A DNA stretch of 64,000 nt from Actinomadura harenae (GTDB taxonomy: Bacteria; Actinomycetota; Actinomycetes; Streptosporangiales; Streptosporangiaceae). Location of the stretch: the NCBI RefSeq assembly GCF_003696215.1, contig NZ_RFFG01000001.1, positions 164,592 to 228,591 of the forward strand. Direction: 5' to 3'. Positions 17,081-26,368 of this stretch are shown here, piece by piece. The position numbers were made by a program, and so were the translations under genes. Each line of letters begins with the position of its first letter. Within the stretch, counting starts at the first letter, position 1. Below the pieces are notes generated by a model. The model was given only the letters and a program-made list of their open reading frames with translations. It was not told the origin of the DNA and searched no databases.

Positions 17081-17797
17081 TCAGGGGACGTCGGGGACGG
17101 ACCGTTCGACCTCGTCGTCGGTGTTGTGGTCGTCCGCCTCGTCCATGATCTGGTCGAGACATCGGCGGGCGGCGGCCGCCGCGGCTTCCCCGTCACTCGC
17201 GGCGATGGCGGCGGCGATGGGGCCGTGCGGGATGTCGGCGTGTTCGACGACCGCGCCCGCCGCGCCGATGCTCGCGCGCAGGGCGGCGCTGAAGTCGCGG
17301 TACAGCTCGATCAGCATGCCGTTGTGGGTGGCCTCCACGACGGCGGTGTGGAACGTGAGGTCGGCCTCGACGAACTCGGGGTGCTCGCGGGCCGCCCACG
17401 CCGCGTCGCGCAGCGCCAGAGCCGCCCCGATCGCCGCGAGGTCGGCCGGGGTACGGCGGGCGGCGGCGAGGCGGGCCGCCTCGACCTCCAGGCCGCGCCG
17501 GATCTCCAGGGTCTCGACGAGTTCGGCCCGCTCGAGCCGGCGCCGCATGACGCCGGACATCTCGCTGGTCGCGCGCACGTACGTGCCGTCCCCCTGGAGG
17601 CTCTCCAGGATCCCGGCGTGCGTCAGGGCCCGGACGGCCTCGCGCACGGTGTTCCGGCCGACGCCGAGGCTCTCCGACAGGACCGGCTCGGGAGGGATCC
17701 GGCCGCCGACCGGCCACGTGCCCGCGACGATCTCGCCCTTGAGCTGGTCGATCACCTGCTCCACCAGGGACGAGCGGCGAGCTGTCCGCAGCGTCAC
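17081..17797 (-). CDS. FadR-type GntR regulator (FCD domain)
   Basis: 238 residues. Residues about 10-75 are a GntR winged helix (VEQVIDQLKGEIVAGTWPVGGRIPPEPVLSESLGVGRNTVREAVRALTHAGILE). The rest is an FCD all-helical domain with D..H and H motifs (ADLTFHTAVVEATHN, HGPIAAAI). It likely senses a small carboxylate. A weak inverted repeat ATGGG-N8-CCCAT (17840-17857) upstream may be an autoregulatory site. The nearest same-strand target is the CynX-type transporter. Confidence 0.85.
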   Translation of the reverse strand: MTLRTARRSSLVEQVIDQLKGEIVAGTWPVGGRIPPEPVLSESLGVGRNTVREAVRALTHAGILESLQGDGTYVRATSEMSGVMRRRLERAELVETLEIRRGLEVEAARLAAARRTPADLAAIGAALALRDAAWAAREHPEFVEADLTFHTAVVEATHNGMLIELYRDFSAALRASIGAAGAVVEHADIPHGPIAAAIAASDGEAAAAAARRCLDQIMDEADDHNTDDEVERSVPDVP

Positions 17798-18223
17798 GTT
17801 CCCTCCTCACAAGCCGTCCAGGACGAACCTGACCCCCAATGGGCCAATCATCCCATGTCTCCATGTTAGGACGTCCGCGCAGGCTCCGTCATTCCCGCCC
17901 CCAAGGCCGCGACCGCCCACCGCCACGCCCGCTCAGGCCGTAAGAACGAACGCCGCAACCACGGTGACCTGCGAATTCGCCCCACCACACCGATCAAGCG
18001 TCATCGCGCCCGAACCCATCCACCCCGGACGTGTGCCTTCGCTCACTTCGCCCAGCTCGGCCCGCGCACAGCCCGTCTCGATCACAACGGAGTCGGCGCA
18101 CAGCTCACCTCATCCACAAGCACGGCCCGTCAGAACCCGACAGCCCCGCAAAACGACCACGCCCGCCCATCAGCGGAAAGCCGGATGGGCGGGCGGACGG
18201 ACGCGCGTGTCGGTCGTAGCGGG
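17798..18223. other. 426-bp gap without a supported gene
   Basis: Lies between the XRE-TPR gene end and the FadR-type gene start, both on the minus strand. It holds the FadR-type promoter and a weak ATGGG/CCCAT repeat at 17840-17857. No protein-like frame is convincing. Confidence 0.45.
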
Positions 18224-19660
18224 TCAGACTCCGACGTCGCAGGGGGCGTTGTGCGGACGGGCAGCACGGAGGCCCACGGCTTCGAGGGCGCGCCGGTAGG
18301 CGGTGGTGGCGGCGTGCGTGTCACCCGCGAACTGGAAGAGATCGCCCAGCTCGTGAAGCAGACGGGCGGACGCCCGGCTCGCCGGGAGCGAGGTCAGCTG
18401 CGTGGACGCCGCGCGGAGCACCACGAGCGCGGCCTTCGGGTCGCGCTGCGCCACTCGTGCGCGCGCCAGGACGAGCCGGGCCTGCGCCACCTTGTGCGTG
18501 CGGGCGACAGAGTCGGTGTCCGGCAGGGGCCCCAGGGCGGTGAGGACGTCCTCGTCGGGCACGGCCAGGGCCATGCCGGTCTCGAGGAACTCCTCCAGGT
18601 GGGAGATCGCCTGCGCGGGCTGACCAAGGATCACCAGTGCGCGTGCCGTCTCCACGGTGCGCTCGGTGATCTCGGCGCCTTCCAGGTCCTCGGCGCCCTT
18701 GAGGAGGCGCAGCGCCTCCTCCGCGGCGGCCGGGGACGCTCCGAGCGGCATGCTCTCCCGCACCGGCGTCTCGGCGGTGAACGCCGGGACGCCACGGAGC
18801 AGGGCCTTCGCGGCGGCGAGGTCCAGACGCGCGAGCGCACGAGGACGGGTGCCCTCCCCGCGCACGGCGAGCGCCTGGTCGGCGAAGTAGAGCGAGTCGC
18901 CGATCGCGTTCTGGTCGAGGGCCGTGACGCTGGCCCGCTGGTAGCAGGCGCTCAACGTGTCGCCGTCGCCGGAGCGTCCGGCCTCTTCGGCGGCGAGCAG
19001 CGTCCGTCCGAGCGCGTGCGCGCGTTCGAACTCGGAGCGGTCGACGTAGGCGAGCAGCAGCATGCGGCCCACCTCGATGCGCTCGTGCCCGCGTGTGAGG
19101 CCGAGTTCGTCCAGGCGCGTGAGGGTGCGTTCCCCCAGTGCGATGGCCTGGCCGAGGTCGCCGACCGCGTGGTAGCAGCGGGCGAGCGAGATCACGGGCG
19201 GGAGCCAGCTGGTCCGTCCGGGGTCGCGTTCGGCCTGCTCGCGGAGCTCCTCGAAGAGGGCGATGGCGTCATCGATCCGGCCGAGCCGTTCGAGCGCGCG
19301 GGCCTGTCCCTCACGCGCCCGCGCGGTGAGGTCCGGGTCGTCGCTGCGCTTGATGACGTCCTCGAAGACGGACGCCGCGCCGCGCGGGTCACCGGCGAGC
19401 AGGGCCAGATGCGCGTGCCGTTCGCGGACCTCCAGGTGCGCGCGCTGCTCGGGCTCCACGCCCTCGGCGAGGTACTCGGGCGTGCATCCGAGCCGCTCGG
19501 CCAGCATCCGCAGGACGGTCGGGGTGGGAGTCCGCTTGCCGGACTCGATCAACGAGATGTAACTGTCGGAGAGGTCGTGTCCGGCGAGCTGCGCCTGCGA
19601 CAAGCGTCTGGTCAGCCGCAGGTTGCGGACGCGCTCCCCGACGTTGCCTGGACCCGGCAT
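18224..19660 (-). CDS. XRE-family regulator with TPR repeats
   Basis: 478 residues. Residues about 6-65 are an XRE helix-turn-helix (VGERVRNLRLTRRLSQAQLAG..SDSYISLIESGKRTPTPTVLRMLAERLG). The remainder is a chain of tetratricopeptide-like helices. The layout matches actinobacterial TPR regulators that bind a peptide or small effector through the TPR domain. The inverted element ACTT-N5-AAGT (19669-19681) lies just upstream of the start and may be autoregulatory. Confidence 0.85.
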   Translation of the reverse strand: MPGPGNVGERVRNLRLTRRLSQAQLAGHDLSDSYISLIESGKRTPTPTVLRMLAERLGCTPEYLAEGVEPEQRAHLEVRERHAHLALLAGDPRGAASVFEDVIKRSDDPDLTARAREGQARALERLGRIDDAIALFEELREQAERDPGRTSWLPPVISLARCYHAVGDLGQAIALGERTLTRLDELGLTRGHERIEVGRMLLLAYVDRSEFERAHALGRTLLAAEEAGRSGDGDTLSACYQRASVTALDQNAIGDSLYFADQALAVRGEGTRPRALARLDLAAAKALLRGVPAFTAETPVRESMPLGASPAAAEEALRLLKGAEDLEGAEITERTVETARALVILGQPAQAISHLEEFLETGMALAVPDEDVLTALGPLPDTDSVARTHKVAQARLVLARARVAQRDPKAALVVLRAASTQLTSLPASRASARLLHELGDLFQFAGDTHAATTAYRRALEAVGLRAARPHNAPCDVGV

Positions 19661-20005
19661 GAGAACTCACTTAGCGGAAGTAAACAGGCGGCTGGGGTTC
19701 CGACATAATTGCACATCGTCGGTTATCGCACGTCGAGAGTAACGAAGCGGTCCCAGTCGTCCCTAGATACGGCTTTGGCGGTGATAACGGTTCAACCCAG
19801 TAGATCATGCTCGACGGACGCCCTGGACGGAAGCCGTACCACGCCCGCGAGACCCGACCGCGACCCTCCGGATCCGCCGTCCGCTCCGGGGATCCGCGGG
19901 CCCGTCACCGAGAAAACGCACGCCACAAGGCGTGTCGCCCCGTCCGCCCGGGACCACGGCCGCACTCACCCGAGTCAGTACGTGATGTAGATCACACCTG
20001 TGGGA
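19661..20005. other. 345-bp intergenic region
   Basis: Contains the XRE-TPR promoter with ACTTAGCGGAAGT (19669-19681), and the region just beyond the PH-domain gene stop. Short frames here lack protein features. Confidence 0.45.
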
Positions 20006-20533
20006 TCAGTCGTCGGAGGCGTTCTTGTTGGGGAAGATCATCTCGCAGACCTCCAGGTACAGCTGCTCCGGGTACGGCAGGTAGGGGACGGCCGAGAGGG
20101 CCTGGTCCTGACCGGCCGACTCCAGGACGAACTCCCCGTACCCGAGCATCCGGCCCGCGACGGTCCGCTTGAAGCTCATGTCCGTGACCTTCGCCAGCGG
20201 CATCATCGCGACCTTGCGCGTGATCAGGCCGGTGGTCAGCAGCATCCGCTGATTGGTGATCACGAAGTAGTCCACGGACCACTCGGCCACCCGCCAGACG
20301 AACCAGGCGAGCAGGATCAGCCAGCCCCACCAGATCCAGCTGATGACCGTGCCGGCATCGCTGGCCAGCGTGTTGCTGAGCACCCCGGCGAGGATCAGGC
20401 CGCCGAGGACGAGCCCGACCGGCAGCATCAGCACGGCGGGATGGCGCCGGACCGTGATGACCTGGGTCTCGTGCGGGAGCAGGTACTTGTTGACCGAAGC
20501 CGGAGCGGAGTCACCGGGCGTGACCAGGCGCAT
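20006..20533 (-). CDS. PH-domain (bPH2/YdbS-like) membrane protein
   Basis: 175 residues with two adjacent membrane segments (about 34-55 and 62-82) followed by a bacterial PH domain (DYFVITNQRMLLTTGLITRKVAMMPLAKVTDMSFKRT..GYGEFVLESAGQDQAL). The family is common in actinomycetes; its role is unknown, perhaps membrane scaffolding. It lies 8 bp downstream of a 52-residue membrane protein gene, so the two form a likely operon. Frames extending further upstream are not supported. Confidence 0.82.
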   Translation of the reverse strand: MRLVTPGDSAPASVNKYLLPHETQVITVRRHPAVLMLPVGLVLGGLILAGVLSNTLASDAGTVISWIWWGWLILLAWFVWRVAEWSVDYFVITNQRMLLTTGLITRKVAMMPLAKVTDMSFKRTVAGRMLGYGEFVLESAGQDQALSAVPYLPYPEQLYLEVCEMIFPNKNASDD

Positions 20534-20541
20534 GGGAGACC

Positions 20542-20700
20542 TCAGCCGAGCGCGTCGAGGAAGGTGGCCACGGAGTTCGCGGCGGACGTGAGCCCGTCCG
20601 CGATGCGGGCGACCGCGCGCGCCGCACCGTCGGGCTGTTGGACGAGATAGACCACCGCGACCGCGGCGGCTGCCCAGGCGATGTACTTCTTGGCGGGCAC
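20542..20700 (-). CDS. Small single-pass membrane protein (52 aa)
   Basis: A GTG-started 52-residue frame: basic start PAKKYIAW, one hydrophobic segment (AAAAVAVVYLV), then an amphipathic tail ending ATFLDALG. GGGAGG is 5 nt before the GTG. It ends 8 bp before the PH-domain protein gene on the same strand, which supports co-expression and a membrane partnership. No family recognised. Confidence 0.6.
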   Translation of the reverse strand: MPAKKYIAWAAAAVAVVYLVQQPDGAARAVARIADGLTSAANSVATFLDALG

Positions 20701-20870
20701 TCATGCCTCCCTGAGCGGACGACCCACAGACCCTCGGCCAGTTTCGCACAGCGTTCAGGCACGGCAAAGCATTCGCGCGACGCCTCCACCGCCGTGTCAC
20801 CAGAACATGACCCCAACGTTTCGGGGCGCCCGCTCGTTCTGTGGGGTGAGCGACGACGGAGACGGAAGGG

Positions 20871-21128
20871 TCAGGGGGTGTTGCCCAGTGAGGTGCGCGG
20901 TGAACGGCGCTTCTTCTCGGCGGCAACGACGGCGAGCACCTGAAGGTGCTTACGCGCGACGCGTTCCACCAAATCCGGCGACGCCGCGCCGGTCACCTCG
21001 AGCGCCCCGAACCGCGCGGCGGTCACGCACCGCTCCACGGTCCGTCCATCGTGCACACCTGAGAACTCGCGGGCGAGCCGCTCGCCGATCTCGCCGAATG
21101 GCGCTTCGGAGTCCGGACGCTGAGCCAT
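20871..21128 (-). CDS. Small helical protein, three-helix-bundle type
   Basis: 85 residues, predicted all-helical. The pattern FGEIGERLAREFSGVHDGRTVERCVTAA resembles the small three-helix-bundle domain seen in many actinobacterial proteins of unknown role. The C-terminus is basic (EKKRRSPRTS). It is a lone gene on the minus strand. Function unknown. Confidence 0.6.
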   Translation of the reverse strand: MAQRPDSEAPFGEIGERLAREFSGVHDGRTVERCVTAARFGALEVTGAASPDLVERVARKHLQVLAVVAAEKKRRSPRTSLGNTP

Positions 21129-22335
21129 GACGCATCCCCCAAGCTCGCTCCCCCCGCCCCGATCCTGAACCGTCCCCGTTATGCCGAAGCGGCGGAGCGG
21201 AACGCCCTTCGACGTTCCGTAAATCCATTACTACCCATGGTGACCATCCCCCGAACCACCAAGATCACCATCCCCAGGAAGCCCCACCCCGCCCACCTGC
21301 CCAAACACAACCCCACGGCCCAGAGCACGCCATGAATAGCCGACCCCAAGCCGTCATGCACACCAAGACACCGAAAGAAGGATCCGCGCGAATGCACACC
21401 CGCCGAGGCCGCCGGACAACACCCCAGGCCTCACCCGCCCAGCAGCCAACCACCGCCCATGAGAAGGCAACGCACAACCCCAGGCCCGGCAAACCACATG
21501 GCCACCCCAAACCCCGCCCCACCAGCAACGACCCGCCTCGGCCGCACCCAAACCCCCGCGCCCTCAGACCACTCCCAGGCGACGACAAGCCCAGCGGATA
21601 TCGACCCCCGACCTGCCCGAACCTGAATACCTTGCCGGAAGGCCGGCACCCGGCAGGCCGTCCATATCCAGGTCACGCCCTGGCAGACAAGGCCCTGAAT
21701 CGAGCGCATCGCGCCCCTGCCTTCGGGTTCCGACCAACGCGAAAAGCAGGCCACCAAGGCCCTCAGCCCCACAGTCCAAGAGCAGGCGCATTCCGCATCC
21801 ACTCGCGCACGCAGCGCTATCACGCCAGGCGGCGGCACCCCGGACTCATCGCCGCGCCGATGCTGCCAACGCACAAGCGGCACGCGAAATCGAAACACGT
21901 CCACCCAGCCAGACCGCGCTACGCGGAGGCAGCGAGGCAGAGGCGGTTACGCCCACGGGACCAATACAAGCGCGCCGACATTGGTGGCATCGGGGCCAGC
22001 CCATGACCGAGCGACGCGGCTTCTGTGGATGAGCCCCAGGGAGACGGCCTCCGGGCAGGAACGCCCTGTATGCAGAGCCCGCAAGCTCGGGAGGCGAAGC
22101 GCGCGGTCTTACGTCGCGCTCACGGCGGCAATCATGCGCTGACCACGGTGGACGACGTGTTGTGCGGCGCGGGTCGGCAAGGGCGGGCGAGGTGAGGGTG
22201 CGGGGGAGCAGCGGGGAGGCGGGTGGTGGTGCTGGGGGGTGGGGTGGGTTGCCCCGGGGTGGGAGCCGGCCGTCCCCTGGGGCCACGGGGTATGTCGTGG
22301 CCGCTCGGGGACGGCGCGTGCTCGGTGGTGGCGGG
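21129..22335. other. 1.2-kb stretch without a supported gene, strong strand skew
   Basis: From about 21240 to 22000 the plus strand is rich in C and A and poor in T and G. After about 22170 it becomes strongly G-rich. Frames up to 224 codons exist on both strands but read as low-complexity Arg/Pro/His (plus) or Trp/Gly (minus) strings, so they are not called. It may be a decayed region. Confidence 0.5.
22221..22248 (+). other. Candidate G-quadruplex sequence downstream of upp
   Basis: Four G-runs (GGG, GGGGGG, GGGG, GGG) lie within 28 nt, separated by a 10-nt loop and two single T loops. It sits about 90 bp past the upp stop codon, on the strand opposite to upp. Structural only; no function shown. 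Confidence 0.4.
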
Positions 22336-22974
22336 TCAGACGACGCCGTAGAGGCGGTCGCCGGCGTCGCCGAGGCCGGGAATGATGAATCCGTGCTCGT
22401 TGAGGTGGTCGTCGATCGCGGCGGTGACGACGCGGATCGGGGCGTCGATGCTGCCCACGGCCTCCTCGAGGTGCTTCAGGCCCTCCGGGGCCGCGAGCAG
22501 GCAGAGCGCGGTGACGTCGCGGGCGCCGCGGTCGAGCAGGAGCTTGATGGCGGCGGCGAGGGTGCCCCCGGTGGCCAGCATCGGGTCGAGGACGTAGCAC
22601 TGGCGGCCGGACAGGTCGTCCGGGAGGCGGGTGGCGTAGGTCTGCGCCTGGAGCGAGCCCTCGTCCCGGATCATCCCGAGGAAACCGACCTCGGCGGTGG
22701 GCAGGAGGCGGGTCATGCCGTCGAGCATGCCGAGACCGGCGCGCAGGATCGGCACGACCAGCGGCTTCGGGCTGGCCAGCTGGACGCCGTGGGCCTCGGC
22801 CACGGGGGTCTGGACGGTGACGTCGGTCACCCGCACGTCCCGGGTCGCCTCGTAGGCGAGAAGGGTCACCAGCTCGTCCGCCAGACGGCGGAAGGTGGGC
22901 GAGTCGGTGCGCACGTCCCGAAGCGTGGTCAGCTTGTGGGCGACGAGCGGGTGGTCGACGGCGAGGGTCTGCAT
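22336..22974 (-). CDS. upp: Uracil phosphoribosyltransferase
   Basis: 212 residues, full length for the family. It converts uracil and PRPP to UMP in pyrimidine salvage. The PRPP-binding loop [16 protein letters not shown] and the uracil-binding C-terminus [16 protein letters not shown] are intact, as is the RAGLGM motif. It is a lone minus-strand gene with poorly coding DNA on both sides. Confidence 0.96.
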   Translation of the reverse strand: MQTLAVDHPLVAHKLTTLRDVRTDSPTFRRLADELVTLLAYEATRDVRVTDVTVQTPVAEAHGVQLASPKPLVVPILRAGLGMLDGMTRLLPTAEVGFLGMIRDEGSLQAQTYATRLPDDLSGRQCYVLDPMLATGGTLAAAIKLLLDRGARDVTALCLLAAPEGLKHLEEAVGSIDAPIRVVTAAIDDHLNEHGFIIPGLGDAGDRLYGVV

Positions 22975-24014
22975 GTACTCACGGTAGCCGACCCCGGATG
23001 GCCGATCAGATCGCGCCCGGCCTGCGGATAGGACTTCGAACCGCTGGGCACCATGCCGATATGGACAGCGATCGTGAAGTCCGCCCGAGAGGAGGCCCCC
23101 GGCCCGTCCGGGAGCCCGCCCCGGACCCGCCCGAGGGGAAGGAGAGCCCGCGGGCGCGTGTCGGAGTGATCACCGGGAACGCGAAGGACCCGGCCGTCAC
23201 GGAGAGTTCGGGAGCGCCTGTCGGAGCGCATCGTGGCTCGGCGCGTGCCGAGTCGGGCCGTCCGGAACGCGAACTGGCGACCGGAGGCACGCGGACCCCG
23301 AAGACGGATCGGAACCCCCCGAGCACCGGAGCGGCGACCACGCCGCCGCATCATCCCCCACGGCCCGAGATCGGGCCGGCCCCTCGCCGCGCCACCGAGA
23401 CCACCGTCCGTTCGCAGGTCACACCAGGCGCGCGCCATGCCCCCGACGCGACCGACCGGCCAGGGGCCGACGTCCGCGCCCCGCTGGAGGCTCGGCCGAG
23501 TGCCCGCTCGGAGCCCCACATCGGCAGCCGATGCGAGGCTGAAGCCAACAAACCACCTGAGCCTGGAAGGGCCGCCCGATCAGGTTTCGTAGCGGGCGGC
23601 CTGTCGAGGACTGGAGCCGACGACCAGTCGGAGGGTGGAACAGAGGGCCGACCTGGGGTCGGAGTAACCGACCCGCCGGAAGCCGAGGCGGGTGATCTGG
23701 CTGAGTCCGGGACGAACGCGTGGTCGGAGGTCGGCGCGTACGCGCGGCAGGAGGCCGGAGCGGGCGGCCGATCGAGAGGCTCGACGGGCGCCCCGGTGGA
23801 GATCCGCACGGGCGGCCGGTTGGGGGCTGTGGTGAGTGGCGGTGGCCTTGCCGAAGGTGATTCCGATGCTGGTCGGGACGCTTGGGGGTCGGGGACCTCT
23901 GTGTCCGGCGGGACGAGGCGCGCCTCGGGGAACGGGGCCGGGCGGGGTGCTTCGGCGGCCTGGGATGAGTCAGGGCGCACAGGTGCACTGTCCAGTATCG
24001 GTGATCCTGGGGTC
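22975..24014. other. 1-kb repetitive stretch of uncertain coding status
   Basis: An open plus-strand frame spans it and continues into the gene at 24015, but its translation is disordered Gly/Arg/Glu/Ala sequence. The minus strand is open as well. The word TCGGAG recurs at 23508, 23628, 23659 and 23724, suggesting degenerate repeats of roughly 32 nt. It could be a disordered N-terminal extension of the next gene or non-coding DNA. Confidence 0.4.
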
Positions 24015-24422
24015 ATGGCCAGGAAAGTCGCCCATCTGGATCTGGAACTCGGCGCCGAGCGCAGGAGACGTTCGGAGAGCAAGCGCGTCGTCTGGCGTAA
24101 CGGGGCGCGCTCGGCGTCGGCAGGAGACGAGTACGCGGACGAGGATGATCTGGACATCGCGTCCTCATCGCCCTGTCCGGACGACGGGGAGAACGGGGAG
24201 GACGGGGACGGTGCGTCGCGGTCGGCGGCCGCCGATGCCCAGGAGGCGGGGGTGCTGAATCTCACCCCGGAGGAGTCGCGGGAGCGGCTGCGCCGGCGCG
24301 CGCGGTTCCTGCGGGAGCTCGCCGAGGCCCGCGAGCTGCGCGAACGGGTCACACCGCACCGGGCGAGGCGGAAGCAGATCCACGCGGCGCTCCGCCGCAA
24401 GACCTTCCGGTTCTTCGGCTGA
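24015..24422 (+). CDS. Hypothetical protein with basic helical C-terminus
   Basis: About 135 residues from ATG 24015. The N-terminus (MARKVAHLDLELGAERRRRSESKR) and the helical C-terminus (TPEESRERLRRRARFLRELAEARELRERV) look like real protein, separated by an acidic linker. The C-terminus is strongly basic and could bind nucleic acid, which is inference. The same frame is open back to about 22998, so a much longer disordered N-terminus is possible. Family unknown. Confidence 0.5.
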   Translation: MARKVAHLDLELGAERRRRSESKRVVWRNGARSASAGDEYADEDDLDIASSSPCPDDGENGEDGDGASRSAAADAQEAGVLNLTPEESRERLRRRARFLRELAEARELRERVTPHRARRKQIHAALRRKTFRFFG

Positions 24423-24694
24423 CCTCGCCGCCCTCGCGGCGTCGTCCCTGATCAAAACGGTGGATATCGAGGCTCGGCGGGGTCCTGGCGTCCCCGCCGA
24501 GCGCTCGAACCTCCCCGGTACAGGAGCCTGGTGGCCATCCGAGACTCCCGGCGGGGCCGGATCGAGTAGATTCGGACGGCGCGGTGCCCGGACGGGCGCC
24601 GAGGCACCCCGCCCGGCACGGCGGCGGGGTTCGCGAGGAGCAGGGGCACGTCCGTGTTCCGTCCTCGCAGGACACGCGCGCCGGTGGGGTGGAC

Positions 24695-25180
24695 ATGACG
24701 GATGTGGACGCGGCGGACTTCGCCGTCGTGGTGTACCGCGAGGACGCACGCTGGGAGGCCGAGGTCCTTCCGGTCGCGTTGACCGAGGACCTGGACGGGC
24801 TGATCCACGCCCTGCGCCAGCAGCCGAGTCTCGGCGGCACCATCGGGCTGGTCTCGGTCGGCGACGACTTCTTCGTGGCGATCCGGCTGCTCGGCGACGA
24901 GGACATGGTCTTCCTGTCGGACGTCACGGCCTCGGTGGACTGGCCGCTCGCCCAGCAGGTCCTGGAGTACCTCGACATCCCCGTCCCCGAGGACGAGGAG
25001 CTGGACCAGGTCCTCCCGGTCGGCGACATGTCGATCTTCGCCGACCTGGGCCTGGACGAGATGGAGATCGGCGCGATCTCCGGCGACCTCGAGCTGTACC
25101 CGGACGAGATGCTGCTCAGCATCGCCGGGCGCCTGGGCTTCGCCGCCGCCTTCGAACGCGCCCTCGACACCGTCGCCTGA
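24695..25180 (+). CDS. tRNA adenosine deaminase-associated protein, copy 1
   Basis: 161 residues, acidic. It matches the actinobacterial proteins annotated as TadA-associated: FAVVVYREDARWEAEVLPV, DDFFVAIRLLGDEDMVFLSDVTA and a C-terminal DEMLLSIAGRLGFAAAFERAL. It is encoded two genes before tadA on the same strand. Its biochemical role is not established; association with wobble adenosine deamination is inferred from gene order. A paralogue follows directly. Confidence 0.78.
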   Translation: MTDVDAADFAVVVYREDARWEAEVLPVALTEDLDGLIHALRQQPSLGGTIGLVSVGDDFFVAIRLLGDEDMVFLSDVTASVDWPLAQQVLEYLDIPVPEDEELDQVLPVGDMSIFADLGLDEMEIGAISGDLELYPDEMLLSIAGRLGFAAAFERALDTVA

Positions 25181-25246
25181 CCCCGCCCCGGGCCAGGGGG
25201 CGGGCGGGGGTGTGCCCGGCCGAACCTCGTGGTCCACAATGAACGG

Positions 25247-25684
25247 GTGTCGTATTTCGCCGCCGTGTTCGCCCGGACACCCCAGGGCTGGCTGGGGACC
25301 GAGGCCGCCCTCGCCGAGGCCGAGAGCGTCGACGACATCGCCGACCAGATGCGCGAGGCCGCCGTCGAGTCCTACGGGGACGCGGTGGTCCTGCTGGTCG
25401 AGCAGGAGGACGACTGGTTCGCGATCGTCCGGCTGGACGGTGACGACGAGCCGCGCGCGTACGTGTCCGCCGTCCGCGACGACCCGCTCGCGGGCCTGTT
25501 CCTGCCGCTCGTCGGGGACGCGCCTGACGGTGATCCGTCCGGCGACGCGTCCCTGCTCACCGATCTCGGCGTGGACGCGGGGCAGATCGCCGAGCTGGGC
25601 GAACGTGCCCTGCCCGGGGACGCGCTGCTGACGATCGCCGAGCGGGTGGGCTTCGGCGAGGAGTTCGACCGGCTCCGTGACTGA
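25247..25684 (+). CDS. tRNA adenosine deaminase-associated protein, copy 2
   Basis: 145 residues from GTG 25247 (MSYFAAVFARTPQGW); GTG 25229 is an alternative. It has the same layout as the preceding protein: an N-terminal strand, a DDWFAIVRLDGDDEPRAYVSAV core and a C-terminal DALLTIAERVGFGEEFDRL. The two are divergent tandem paralogues. Its stop overlaps the tadA start by 8 nt, which implies coupled translation. Confidence 0.75.
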   Translation: MSYFAAVFARTPQGWLGTEAALAEAESVDDIADQMREAAVESYGDAVVLLVEQEDDWFAIVRLDGDDEPRAYVSAVRDDPLAGLFLPLVGDAPDGDPSGDASLLTDLGVDAGQIAELGERALPGDALLTIAERVGFGEEFDRLRD

Positions 25685-26201
25685 CGACGCCGTGCCGCCG
25701 CGCGCGGCCGCGAAGTACGGCATCCCGGCGACCGACGACGCAGCGCGCGAATACGAGCCGACCATGCGTCTCGCGCTGGACGAGGCGCGTCTCGCGGCGG
25801 AGGCCGGAGACGTCCCGGTGGGCGCGGTGGTCCTCAGCCCGGACGGGGACGTCCTGGGACGCGGCCACAACGACCGTGAGCGGACCTGCGATCCGACCGG
25901 GCACGCCGAGATCGTCGCGATGCGGGAGGCCGCGTCGGCGCTCGGCTCGTGGCGGCTGTCCGGCTGCACGCTGGTGGTGACCCTGGAGCCGTGCACGATG
26001 TGCGCGGGCGCGGCCGTCCAGGCCCGTCTCGACCGCGTCGTGTACGGCGCGATCGACGAGAAGGCCGGCGCCGTCGGCTCGCTGTGGGACGTCGTCCGCG
26101 ACCGCCGCCTCAACCACCGCCCCGAGGTGATCGTCGGCGTTCTGGCCGACGAGTGCGCCGTCCCGCTTATCGAGTTCTTCGCATCGCGCAGAGTCCGGTA
26201 G
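25677..26201 (+). CDS. tadA: tRNA-specific adenosine deaminase
   Basis: 174 residues. It deaminates wobble A34 to inosine in tRNA-Arg(ACG). The zinc and catalytic motif HAE (H76, E78) and PCTMC (C106, C109) are intact. GTG 25677 overlaps the preceding gene; an internal ATG at 25764 would remove a 29-residue extension. A tRNA-Ser gene follows 10 bp later. Confidence 0.93.
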   Translation: MTDDAVPPRAAAKYGIPATDDAAREYEPTMRLALDEARLAAEAGDVPVGAVVLSPDGDVLGRGHNDRERTCDPTGHAEIVAMREAASALGSWRLSGCTLVVTLEPCTMCAGAAVQARLDRVVYGAIDEKAGAVGSLWDVVRDRRLNHRPEVIVGVLADECAVPLIEFFASRRVR

Positions 26202-26211
26202 GCTCTCCTGC

Positions 26212-26299
26212 GGTGGCGTCGCCTAGTGGACGAGGGCGCACGCCTCGAAAGCGTGTGAAGTGCAAGCTTCCGTGGGTTCGAATCCCACCGCCACCGCCA
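26212..26299 (+). tRNA. tRNA-Ser (anticodon CGA)
   Basis: Acceptor GGTGGCG pairs with CGCCACC. The anticodon stem CACGC/GCGTG carries the loop CTCGAAA, giving anticodon CGA. The long variable arm and the T arm GTGGG-TTCGAAT-CCCAC identify a class II serine tRNA. CCA at 26297-26299 is encoded. Confidence 0.96.
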
Positions 26300-26327
26300 T
26301 CTAGATGGCCCCTGACCTGGCCAAACG

Positions 26328-26368
26328 CCGAGGGCGGCACCTACGGGTGCCGCCCTCGGCGTTTTTCT
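26328..26368 (+). terminator. Strong intrinsic terminator after tRNA-Ser
   Basis: Perfect 16-bp stem (CGCCGAGGGCGGCACC / GGTGCCGCCCTCGGCG) closed by a TACG tetraloop and followed by five T. It isolates the tadA-tRNA unit from the peptide/P450 operon downstream. Confidence 0.93.

Noticed and set aside
21332..22006. 224-codon plus-strand frame in the gene-poor stretch
   Set aside because: The translation is His/Pro/Arg-rich without hydrophobic core, and there is no ribosome site. It reflects base skew rather than coding selection.
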